From Micropterus salmoides (lineage: Eukaryota > Chordata > Actinopteri > Centrarchiformes > Centrarchidae): a stretch of DNA of 64,000 nucleotides. Location: NCBI RefSeq assembly GCF_014851395.1, contig NW_024040040.1, positions 24,409,000 through 24,472,999 on the forward strand, written 5' to 3'. The notes beneath the pieces were generated by a model that did not search any database, was not told where the DNA came from, and saw only the letters and a list, made by a program, of their open reading frames with translations. Numbering within the stretch: the first letter of the stretch is position 1; the number at the start of each line of letters is the position of its first letter. The translations under genes and the position numbers were made by a program. Below, one piece after another: positions 13,001 to 25,000 of this stretch.

Positions 13001-16000
13001 TCACTTTGTTTCATTTTTGAGTCTTCCTGAATACGTTGAATCACATTGCTGTGAAGACACACAAGGAAGCAACATTATTAATGACAAATATGCACGTTCA
13101 ACAACAGTAAGCCCTGGAACGAGAGATGTAATGTGGCATCTCTCAAATCAACATGCCAAATGTGTTTAGTTCACTAGTGATAGTCAAATAGGATTCAGAT
13201 AGTATTCCAGAGGAAGCAGAATGTGGGAGTTTGTGTGATTTGGGAGAAATGAGTGCCATTTCTTCTGTATTGTACATGTTGAGTGTCAGTTTTCGACAAA
13301 ACTTTGGTATACATCGTCAAAAACTGGAACTTTTGTGAAACTTGTGTGGCGATGGAGCAGTGGATAAGTCACATGTCTTTGGTATGAGAGACCTGGGTTT
13401 GATTCCCATTGTGACACATCCACCAATGTGTCCCTGAGCAAGACTCCAAACACCTGGTTGCTGTACAGGTGTAATGTTTTGTTTTTTTTGGATAAAAAGC
13501 ATCAGATAAATGAGTAATTATAAATGCAATGTATATGAAACACAGTTAATGCAGCTGCATCAACCTCAAAGTTGATTCATAAAGGATCTGAATGAATCAG
13601 TTTGTAGTGTTAAATATAAAAGGTGGACTGTGCTTTGCTCGGGTTATGAAAGAACGGCTTGTGTTACTGGGGTGCACAATGTTTCTTTCAGTCTCGGGTT
13701 TCCCTTCATGTTGGTTGCTGTGAATGGACCTGACTGGGATGACTTGCAGAGAGCCAGATTAGCAGCTATTTAAACATCATCCCCTGTTCAGTTCAATTGA
13801 CAGCTGAACCGGTGAAGGTGAAATGTGGTGGTAGCCAGGAAGCGGCTCAAAGAAAACCTTTCCTGCATTCCCCGACTGGAAACTAGTTGGTGGATGCGTA
13901 GTTCTTGGAGGCCGTGCCTTTTTTTTCCCATGGCAGCACAAGGTAATAATCCATCCTGTTGGACACGCCAGGTTGTTTTTTCCAAAAGACGCCCACCACC
14001 CTTCATCCCAGCATGCACCTAGACTATAGCACAGAGCGCTGGACAGGGTTGTAATTATGTTTAGTTGGTGTTTGATTTAATTTGATGTGGCACAGTGTAG
14101 AAGCCTGTGATTTGTCATTTGTGGCTTAGTCCCAGTGAAACAATGGCGGCTCTGTTTCTCTCTGTCCGTCTGTATTGTTTGAGCTTTTTAGAAAAAGGAA
14201 GGACTTCTTAATAAGACTATTAGTGGAGTAACATGTTTGGCCTTACTGACAAAACCAGGTTAGATGAAACACATAAGAAATGAAATGGAAGGCTCAATGA
14301 AAGTTCACACTTGTTTTCACATCCAGCTCATTGCTCAAAGTTTGAACAAAGATACGTTTCGTGTCATAAATGAACTCTCAGTAAATATATCTTTATATTT
14401 GAGATAATCTTGTCAAACAAAGGTATTACAAAATGCTTGTCTGTGTCTCTCTCAGACTCTGTATGATGGAAAGTGGCATCAGCTCAAACTCCTGGTGAGG
14501 CCACGCCAAATCACTGGTTTCCTTGACGATCAACTGATCCAGGAAGTAATGCTGGAGCCGGTGGAGCCCATTTACACCAATGGGGAGACACAAGTGGCTA
14601 AGAGGCGAGGGACAGACATCACTGTGCCTGTGAGTACCAGCACCACAGAGAGGTCCCAGTAAACCTTAGAAACCGGGACATGCAGGTGATCCCGTGTCGG
14701 GTTCATGCACAAACAGCAGCAGAGGAACATTAAGCAGATCTCACAATGTTGTTGGCGGGTGTGACATTTAGTTCAGCATATTTTAGCCTATTTGAATGAA
14801 ACAGTTTCAAATAACAAATAGTGTAGAAGAAAAGGAACAGGACGATCATTTCCAGTGAAGGGACCTCATGTTTATCTACTGTCGTGAGCTAGCTGACCAC
14901 AAAGGATCCCATTTGTAGGATGAGATGTGCAGCACAGTGCTTTTGTTACTAACTCTGCATTTGCATTTGTCCTCCTCTTTTTTTATTCAGGTGGAGATTC
15001 AGAAGCTGCGTCTGTACTGTGATCCTCATCAGAGTGAACGGGAAACAGCGTGTGAGATCTACTCTGTGGTAAGTACTGTTGCCTGGATCTGCTGTCATGT
15101 CCAGCACAAAGGTCACACAGAGGTCCACTTCTGTATATGGCTGCATGAATAATCACCATTCTTCTTTTGTCTATTGTCCTCTCTCTCTTGTGTGACGCAG
15201 GATGATGAAAGGGTAAGAGCATTTTCTTCCCTGTTTCTTACACACTTTTAATCAGACTTTAGTATTTATCCTCTCAGGTAATGTAAAGGTAATGACATCA
15301 CAGATAAACAGATATTACACAGTGGAAATTACTGGGTACATTCGTAACTCATGCTAAGAAGGTATTTTTATTTAAACCATAACAAAACCTTAATGTAATG
15401 AAGTTTTGAAATGCCTAACCTTTTATACCCTTTCTAAATGTGTGTATACGCCTTCTCTGTATAATGAGGAAGCTCTGAGTGTGTCTTGTATCGCAGTTGT
15501 CAGTTCGTTTGTGTTTTCAGTGTCCTCTGAATCGAACAGCCACAGTGGAAGAAGACTGCAACTGTGTGGTCGGACCACCAGGGCAGCGTGGCCTGCCAGG
15601 ACCCATGGTAACACACACTCACGCTTACAAAACTCAAAGCACATTTGATATGATGTGTCTCTTGTCCCTCTAGTGGTATTGACACCAGTGCCTTTAAACG
15701 CCAATCTACAATTGGTGTACAGCATTCCATTGCTCAACTATGATGTAACAGACTGTGTGTGTGTGTGCGTGCGTGTGTGTGTGTGTGTGTGATCAATCAT
15801 AATTAACCCCCAGCTATTATTACCTTTTTATTATTTAAGGAGGTCAAAAGCAAACTTCTACAAATAGATAAAGTGTTGGAATCAACACTATGTCATTATA
15901 CTGGAGGTTCTTACACACACACACACACAGTCCACAGTGCTTTATGCTATGGAAAGAGACCACAACAGGCAAATCAGAAACTGTCTACTAATAACCTCTA

Positions 16001-19000
16001 ATGACCTCTAGCTGTAGTGAGTCACAGTATTTGTTTACCAGGAAGGTTTTGAAGTGTCCTTCTTGGAGAGCTGCCTAACCATGCAGTGCTTTTTGAAGGG
16101 GGTAGACTTCTAATCTTCTGTAGTATTGGTTTGGCTTTTTTCACACTACATAATAAATACAATACAAAATACATATTTAAAGATTGTAAAAAGAAGAAAT
16201 TTGGTCATAAACTAAAGTATTTGGTAAATTTGATGATGCTAGAGGAAGCATCAGGCAATCACCAAAGTTATTCAAATTCATTATGGACCAAATCTCATGA
16301 CAGGCCATCCAATAGTTGTCAAAGCATTTCACTCAAAACTTCCAAAGTCAATCTCATGGTGGCGCTAAAGGAAAAGTCAGGAGATCAGCCAAAGCCATTC
16401 TGATACATTGTCTGGAAACCATGACTGGCGACCCATCCAACAGCCAAGATATTTCAGACAGACCATCATTGCCATCCATACAGCCGCACTGTTGCCATGT
16501 CTATAAATCTGTATTAAAGCCTGTGTATCTAGCAGTCCGACGCACTACCTCAAAAGAATATGTTTCTAAGGGTCATGATGCTTTAATGCTACAGGGATTC
16601 AGAGGGGAGAAAGGGAGGGAAGGACCACCAGGACCTGATGGGAAGCATGTAAGTGCAAATCACTTTGTTTCCTTTAACCACTTCATAATTTTGTCACCAG
16701 TCTTACATGTTGTAAGAACCAGCTTATGTTGTCTCTGTCTCCAGGGTAAAGACGGGAAACCTGGGGAATCCGGCCCTCCTGGATTACCAGGGATGAAGGT
16801 ACACATCTGTTGCATTATATCAAACTGTTTCTGTCACAACCCCCTTCAGAAGCTGAAAAAAGTTCAACCCCCCAACTCATTAACAACATGGCAGAAATAA
16901 ACAAGATTGAGATTAGCAAAACAGCCTTGCTAGCATCAGAGTGCTTTTGTTTGTTTATGTCACCACATGAATCCTATTCATGCAACTTTAGGTCTACGCC
17001 CCCCAGTTTGAGAACCGCTGGCTTACGCCAATGCAAGCTCCAGTTTCTACATGGATTTTGTTGCACTGCTGCTACACCAAAGAGAGGGACACACTACAAA
17101 ATCCAGTCAATTAAACTCATGTCAACTCCAGCCTGGCAGGGCTCTAAGAAGCATACTCTGTAACATATAAAACAGGTTATAAGGAAAAAAACAAGTGATC
17201 TCAACTACAGAACTACAAGTTGATTTTATTTTCTAAAGGCTAGAACCAACTTTTGGAATTCTAGGAAGAAAATGTATTTGATAAATACCAGTTTATTTTC
17301 CCTTAAGGTTACTGCACTACACTCCATGGTGTCACAAACTGCATCATGTCATAGTATGATGATGGCAAGCTTGCATTTTAGTTGTTCTTAATTTAAGCAC
17401 AGCTTTCAGTACCAGACGAAGTGCGTTGGTATATCTCATATAGCACTTACATGGTTTTCCTAACTAAAGTGTCTGTGTCAAGTCAATCAATTGTCACACT
17501 GTGGGCCTGTCTGTTCTGCTTTGGTCATTTAGTTTTCAGTCAGTCATGTTATTTGTTGTCTTGTTAGTATCTGTCTTACTGTATGTTGAGTTGTGGGTTC
17601 TGTCTTGTCTAGTGCCCGGTGCCCAGTATCTGTTATATAGTTAGTCTGTGTTTTGAGTTTCAGTTCTTTCTTGTGTCCAGTTACTCTGTGTGCTTGTGCT
17701 GGTTGGTCTGTTACTGTCTGTGTGTCTGGTTGTGGGGTTAATATTATTGTCAGCTGGTGTTTAGTGGTGGTTTGGTATTTTCCTGATTTCAGTTCTGTTC
17801 CAGTCTTATGTATTAGTTTCTGTATCATCATGCTTGAGTTCTGCCTGCTTGTCTATTTTTGTTCTCTGCCAGTTTCAGTAATTAATCTGACTTTGTTCAT
17901 TCAGCTCTAGTCTCTGTTTAGCCTTTATTGTTATTCATCCACATCTTACTTAGTATCTGTCTTGCCTCGTATCTTAGTTCTTAGTCCTGTACCTTAGTTC
18001 TTGTCTTAGTGTTCACTCCTGGTCTGTGAACTTTTGTGTTTTGCCCATGTAAATCTGAGTTCTGTTTTACCTTAGCTTCTGTCTGTGTTCCTTCTTGGTG
18101 TTAGTTTATTTGTGATCTGTCCGCTAGTTTATATTACTCTGATGTTTAGTGTTGAGTAACTTGTGTTTTGTCTTTTCCCCCTGTCGTGGAAATTGTATTC
18201 CTGGTGAGAGGTTGAGCAAATAATTGAGTTACAACGAACCGTTGTCTTTGAAGAATTTATTTAACAAAAGAGAAAAAACAGAGAAGTACTACAGCAGAAT
18301 CAGCTGGACCAGAGGTTCTGTCTCCTAAGACAGTCACTAACGTCTGGCCCAGAGCAAACAATTGCATGATCATTTACACAGTCTGTGCATCTATGTTTTG
18401 GGAAACAAAAGGTCCTTGACTGGGACCAGTCAAGGAAGGAGAAGAACAGCTAGTGAGGAAAACAATCAACAACCCCACATCCCTGACCTAAACCCCACAC
18501 ATGTGGACAGATTGGAATAAGAAGAACAATAATAAAGATGGAACAGGTTAAAGAACAATATATAAGACATAATAAAAGGAGAAAAATAGCACTCTTATAA
18601 GTACTTGCATAAAAGATGATAAGTGTAGGAAGAAAACAATTTTCTGCCCTTACACCCCCCTCAGTAATCTGCCTGCCTGCTAGTCTCTCTGTTTTCCCTG
18701 CTGTCTCTCTGCCTGCCTGTGTCTCGCTAGTCTCATGTCTGTCACCTGTGTTGCTCCCGCCCTGCTCATTAGTCCCTGTATATATTCCTGGTGTTTCTGT
18801 CCACACAGACTCTGCCCAGTCTCGTCTTGCTTGTCCCCCGTCAGTTGTTTGGATTTTCTCCTGTTCTGGATTTTTCTATTGGATTACTCTGTTTGTTTTG
18901 GACTGTGTTATCTTGGATTACCTGAACTCAGCCGCTCTTGTAAGTGTGCTCGCCTTGTGTTTATATTAAATTATCACTGAACTGTAACTGCAAGTCTACG

Positions 19001-22000
19001 TGTCCTGCATTTGGGTCCTCCAACCTGCTCTGCCTCACCACCACAACCCGTGACATCAATCAATGCTAAGCTGCAATACACCCCTTCTCATTCCAGCAGT
19101 TCCAACAAATCATCCATTGGTTGTTCTCTCCTGGTCTTGGCTGCTAGTGTTTGCTCTGTACTCTTGTTTGTGTGTTCCCGTGTTACCCTGGTGCTACCTT
19201 TACTACACTGGTTACCTGTTAAGTGTAGGACTGAATTTAAATCCTTCTCATTACTTTTAAAGTATTACACATTAACATCCAAGGAGTTTGGGCAAAAATT
19301 ACAATGCTCTAAACCTTTTGATTAGCTTGCCATTTCTGAAAGTCAAAATTCCATAGACATGTATTACAAGCCACATAATGGAGTCTTAAAATGTTTGATA
19401 GCGTTCATTAATTTGAGTGAGTGTGACGTGGCTGATTAAGTGCTCTTACCTACTGTCTTCCCTTGACTGGCCAGGGTGAATGTGGCCCAGCAGGACCAAT
19501 GGGGGAGCCTGGTCTAAAAGGTAACAAGGTAAGTTAAAGAAGCAGCTGTATAAGTGTTGTGGCTTTTCTACTCTGCTGCCAGTACTGATGATGGTACCTG
19601 ATTCTGCTGATACCGCCCAGGGAGACAGGGGGGAACCAGGCTTGTCGGGTGAACCAAGACCCCCAGGACCCAAGGTGAGACTATGATGCCAATAACCTTA
19701 ACAGACATCTTTTTATAATGGTGGCCTATTGGGAAAATGCTCTAGGGCTGCAGGGCTTTCCTTTGTTGCAGTTCTTGCTTAAAACAGGAAGTGAGCGAAT
19801 ATTGAAAACTTTGCTCTTTGCAGTCAGTGCTAACCAGGATAAAACACTGACATTTTTTATTGTAGTTCCTGTGTTTGCTGGGATTGGCTATCATATTGAA
19901 TCCCAGGTTAGGTAGAAACTGTTCCAAATTTACAGGTTAGTTCTGATGGACATTTGAAATGGATGTCTGTAACAGAACTCCTATATAGCACAGCAGTGTG
20001 TGCTGTGATAAGCCTGATGTTTGCAGCTCTGCACCTAAACGACTCATTGCAGCTGTTTTTCCAGAGATGGGGACTCGAGTTAGAGACTCAGGTTCGAGTT
20101 GCTTGACTTGGCCTTGGCCTAATGACACTACTCGCTCTCTCAGATGTGCCTGTAGAATAGCTGATAGAAAGTGGAAAAAGGACAAACTTCAAGTCTCATT
20201 TGAAATATTGCGGGATACACTATCTAAATACCAGAGAGCAGTAAAATCTGCTAAAACTAAATTTTTATCCCGTGTAGTAGCAAATAACAGCCAGAGGCCT
20301 GAGGTTCTTTTCAATGTCTTTAACTCTCTTGTTAACCCTCGCAAATCAGACTGTTGTGCCATCTACAATTTTATGTGGAAAACTTCCTGAAATATTTTAT
20401 AGACAAAATTGCCGTCTTAGCTTTTCACCCACTACATTTACCAGTGACCCCTCTGTCCCCCCTGTCAGCCCAGCTGTCTTCCTGCATTTTGAGCCAGTTA
20501 CATTCCCCCTTCTTTCTGACGTAGTCAAGCAACTACGTCCTGCAAACTGCCCCCTTGACAGTATTCCTGCACGCTTTTTGAAAGATGTTTTTAACACTGT
20601 TGGATCAAGCATTGTTGCCTTGGTTAATGCATCTCTCAGCTCAGGGTGTGTTCCAGCTGCTTTCAAACATGCAGTTGTGCAATCACGTTTAAAAAAGAAC
20701 AATCAAATAATTCAAACCTCTCTAAATTTAGACCTATTTCTAAGCTCCCCTTTGTAAAAAAAAAAATCCTAGAGTGGTTTTTAATCAACTTCAATAATTT
20801 TTAGATGATTTTAGTATTTATGAAAAATTCCAGTCTGGATTTAAGCCCCGTCACAATACTGAAACTGCCCTTAAGAGTTTTTAAGGATCTCCTTTTAGCT
20901 GTTGACTCTGGAAACTCTGCTGTTTTGGTGCTTTTAGATTTGACTGCTGCCTTTGATATGGTTAACCACTCCATTCTCTTATCCCGACTCGAACAGTGTG
21001 TCGGCATTAGGGGCACAGCCCTCAAATGGTTTCAATCATATCTGGCAAATAGAAGTTTCTCTGTTCACCTTGGTGAATTTTCTTCATCTGCTGCCCCTCT
21101 TTCTTGTGGGGTCCCCCAAGGGTCCATATTGGGCCCCATGCTTTTTTCACGTTACATGCTGCCATTGGGGTCAAGTTTCAAAAAACACAACATCTCCTTT
21201 CATTGCTTTGCAGACGACATACAAATCTATTTACCTGTAAAATCTAATGACAAAGCTGCAACTCAGTCCTTGCTCAACTGCCTGAGAGATCTTAAAATAT
21301 GGTTGAATCAGAACTTTCTATGTCTGAATGAAAGTAAGGCTGAGGTTGTTTTCAGTCGACCTGGGGATTTAAGTGCTTGTATAGATGTTCTTGGTACTTT
21401 AGGAACATAGTCATCCATTTACCAAGAATCTAGATGTGCTCTTTGACAGTGCTTTTAAGTTTGAAAAACCGGATTTTTTTTTTTTTTTTTTCTGTAGTAA
21501 AAGCCAGTTTCTTTCAGCTGAGACTGTTGGACAAAATCAAGCTCTACCTACCACACAAATACTTTGAAAGAGTAATACATGCATTTATAACGTCTCAACT
21601 ACTGTCACTCTTTGTATGTTTGAGTGGATCAGTCATCTCTCCATCGGTTAATTAATTCAGAATGCAGCCCGACTTCTAACAGGAACTAAAAAGCGTGAGC
21701 ACATTACCCCTGTTTTAGCCTCGCTCCACTGGCTTCCTGTCCGCTTTAGGATTGATTTTAAGATTTTATTGCTTGTTTTTAAAATTTTAAATGGGTTGGC
21801 ACCTTATTTATCAGAACTTTTACATGTACACACGCCGGTCAAAGCACTGAGGTCATCCAATCAGATGCTCCTTGATGTCCCCAGATCCAGGTTAAAAACT
21901 AAAGGTGACCGAGCCTTCTCAGCTGCTCCTAATCTCTAGAATACTTTACCTGTTCAAATAAGAAATGCCCAAACTCCTGACACTTTCAAATCCTTGCTAA

Positions 22001-25000
22001 AGACCTATCTTTATTCATTGGCCTTCAAACAGAGTTGAGTAGTGACATTTATATTTTTTACTTTTTCTACTGTTATGTATATTTGTTGTCTATTGTGGAA
22101 AGCACTTTGGTCAACTAGTGTTTTTAAATGTGCTATATAAATAAACTTGACTTAAGTTGCGCGCGCACTCACAGCGACTTCAGACTTGACTTGAGACTCG
22201 TCCTCAAAAGACTTCAGACTCAACTCGAACTCGAGGTGAGGGACTCGTGAACAATGTTTATTTTTTAGGAAACGTCTGAGCATGCTGTTACCTATACCCT
22301 GCCTATGTAGCATCTGCTGCACGCGGCCGCTCGTGAGAACAACAAACAGCAACAGCTGCTGAGCCATTCATCATAAACTTTGGCTTTAAAACTTCATACA
22401 ACAAGACCCAAACAAAGAAGTGCTGAACGCAAATAGGTTAGTAACCTGTGGTGAGTAAACATGTTTAGCTCAGCGTTGGCCTTCTAACGTTAGCTTGCTT
22501 TAGCTACAACCTTCGGGAGGTTAACTCGACTGTCCGTTATGAAAAGATGAATGAGCGTTTGTTTACTTTCAAAACTTGTAGTAGTCGATTAATGTAATTA
22601 TTACATCCCGCTGGCTACCATCACCCATACAGTCTATGCCAGGTTACAGGTTTACTGTTGATCATGTAGCCTTACAGTTTTATTTAGTTAGAACATTACA
22701 CTGGTTTGAGAGTCTGCAGGGTGTGTTGACTTACAGTAGTTTAAGCTGTCATTGATTGCATTGCACATTGTGCTCTGTAAGTTAAAAAAAGGGTTCCAGC
22801 TTTATTGTTGACTGTTTGACTTTACAGTTTTATTCAGTTAACTTTAGACTGGGTTTGAAAATCAACAGGGTTTGTTGACTTACAGTAGTTTAAGTTGTCT
22901 TAATTGTAGATGCATTGTACATTAGGCTGCATTGTTGTGCTCTGTTAAGTTAAAAATAGACAGGTTTATTGATTATGCAACGTCAGTTTTATTTAACATT
23001 ACACTGGGTTTAAGAGTCTGGGGAGTGTGACTTACAGTATTTAATAAACCATCAATAATTGCATTGTACATTACATGGTTGTGCTCTGTAAAAGCAAAGC
23101 AGGTTAGTTACAGAATTCCTTATAGCTATACAGTTTTATTAGCAACCTGGATTGAACGCAGCAGGTGATCAGCATTCGTAATAACCACGAGACTTGAGAC
23201 TTGACTTGGACTCTAGCTCAAAGACTTGTGAGCATCTCTGGCTGTTTCTACTTGTACCATTCCTCATTTTATAATTAACAATTAAATAATAAGTGCTGAA
23301 TATGTTCACATCGTAAATATTTTAATACATAAAATATTTTAATGGAAATTAATGCATGTATGAAAGTAAACAGTAATAAAGCTGATATCTGGTGTACAAT
23401 CAAGATCGTACTGACGAGTCACAAAAGCACTGACGGCTAAACACAGCAAGACTTTTACAAACACTGCTTTGTCTCTTGTCACCACCACAGACACACGGGT
23501 GTTGAGTGTACCAGTTCATTATTTAGACTCTTAATGCAACATTCACCATCCAGTTGTCTGTCTTGTCATAATCATGAATTTAAGATAGCATTTTTCTGTC
23601 TCCCTGGAAAGAAAGTGACTGACAGTAACAGGACCTGTCTGCAACATGCATTAAACAGGCTTAACTGACAGCTTGATGTAGGACAGATAATTACTGTAAT
23701 ATTGTTGCATTTGGCTGCTGCTGCTCCACTTTGCATTTCAGAGTATGTTTATTGTGCAACCAGGGGGAGCCAGGACTACCAGGCATCACCGGACTGGTTG
23801 GGTCACCAGGACCAAAGGTCAGTGCAGACTGTAACTATTGGGAGATCTGGTGGGAGACACATACTATATGGCCCAAAATATGTGGACATTAAGGGTTCAG
23901 TGTGTAATATTTCTGAGGATCTATCAATAGAAGTGCAACATAAGATCCATAACTATGTTGGTGTGTAAAGACCTTACATAATAAACTTATGTTTTTATTA
24001 CTTTAGGATGAGCCAGTTATATCTCCATAACCGCAGGCACCCCCTTCCATGGACGTCACCACATTGCATCGTCATGTTTCTACAGTAGCTGAAAATGGAC
24101 AAACAACAATACAAAGTGCGTTTCGTCACTACATTGTCCTTGTTCTACTTCTGGTAAAATTCAGGCAGTGCAGACACTCATCACTATGTTGAATATGTAC
24201 GTTAGAAGAAGATGTAGTAGTAATATACTGCAGTGGTCTGCAAATACGTTTTGCATTGGCGCAATAATTTCAACCATTAGGAAGGCATGTGCTGCACTGT
24301 TGTTTCAGTGTTCGATCCACATCCATCAACCTATAGACACTTTTTGACCTATGGACGCAATTCCCCAGTATCTCCAGAGGACATTTAGGGGAATCACATT
24401 TTCTGACGGCTTTTCAGCGCTGTGTCAAGCAGACTACAGACTCTTTTTCAATTTTATTTATATGGCGCCAAATCACAACAGTTATCTCACAGCGCTTTTC
24501 ATAAAAGAGCAGGTCTAGACCGTACTCTGACGTTTACAGAAGCCCAACAATTCCCACCAAGAGCAAACACTAGGCGACAGTTCAACTCCAATACTGCATT
24601 ACAGTAAACAAGCTTCTCGTACTCTGGTTTTGTAGGCTAAAAACACTAAAGAGGAAGTGATTATGTGAGTAACTGTTGCTGTCATGACAGCATCTATTTC
24701 AGCATCGCTATCCAAACACCATAATCTGGCTGTGGGCCAGATATTGATGGCTGGCAGCTTTGGTGAGGGTCCATAATCACAGAGATAATGAAAGTGTTTC
24801 CCCTGTCAATGTTTGTATAAACTTCATCTAATGTGTGGTTTATAATGGACTGGTGCAGAAATAGTGACAGTGTTTCACACTCTTGGCTTACATTTTCCAT
24901 GTTATCTGACAGTGGTCACAAATCACAAAAACATATATGGTTTTACTGAATAATTAAGTAAATGTAATTTGTTAATAAATATACCTAAAGAAACCTCATT

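Larger units (their letters stand above)
10580..13165. repeat. Palindrome with arms of about 200 bp, split by a Tc1 element at its centre
   Basis: Left arm 10580-10781 and right arm 12958-13165 are inverted copies: 'catttggcatgttgattt' against 'aaatcaacatgccaaatg', 'attcaggaagactcaaaaat' mirrored, and 'gcagccaatcacata' mirrored. By eye they differ at roughly a tenth of positions. Removing the Tc1 element leaves ccaatcacaTAtgtgattgg, the exact centre of symmetry. It may be an old palindromic MITE used as a target, or flanking DNA duplicated in inverse orientation. Confidence 0.75.
20062..23240. mobile_element. GACTCGAG-rich DNA-transposon-like repeat split by a LINE
   Basis: The left end 'cagagatggggactcgagtt' and the right end mirrored as 'agcatctctg' (CAGAGATG-type ends) are followed by 'gctgtttc'. 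The sequence before the left end is 'gctgtttttc', an imperfect target duplication compatible with the 8-bp duplications of hAT elements. Both inner flanks (20070-20112, 22155-22240, 23185-23230) are filled with GACTTGA/ACTCGAG words. The LINE at 20113-22150 lies inside. The superfamily is inferred. Confidence 0.55.

Noticed and set aside
13345..13513. tRNA gene suggested by A-box and B-box sequences
   Set aside because: The downstream conserved middle and LINE-like tail identify a SINE; no complete cloverleaf was apparent.
17544..18980. Open frames on both strands in the T/G- and C/T-rich block
   Set aside because: Composition-driven; residues are dominated by Ser, Val, Cys and Leu on one strand and Thr, Gln on the other, with no domain.
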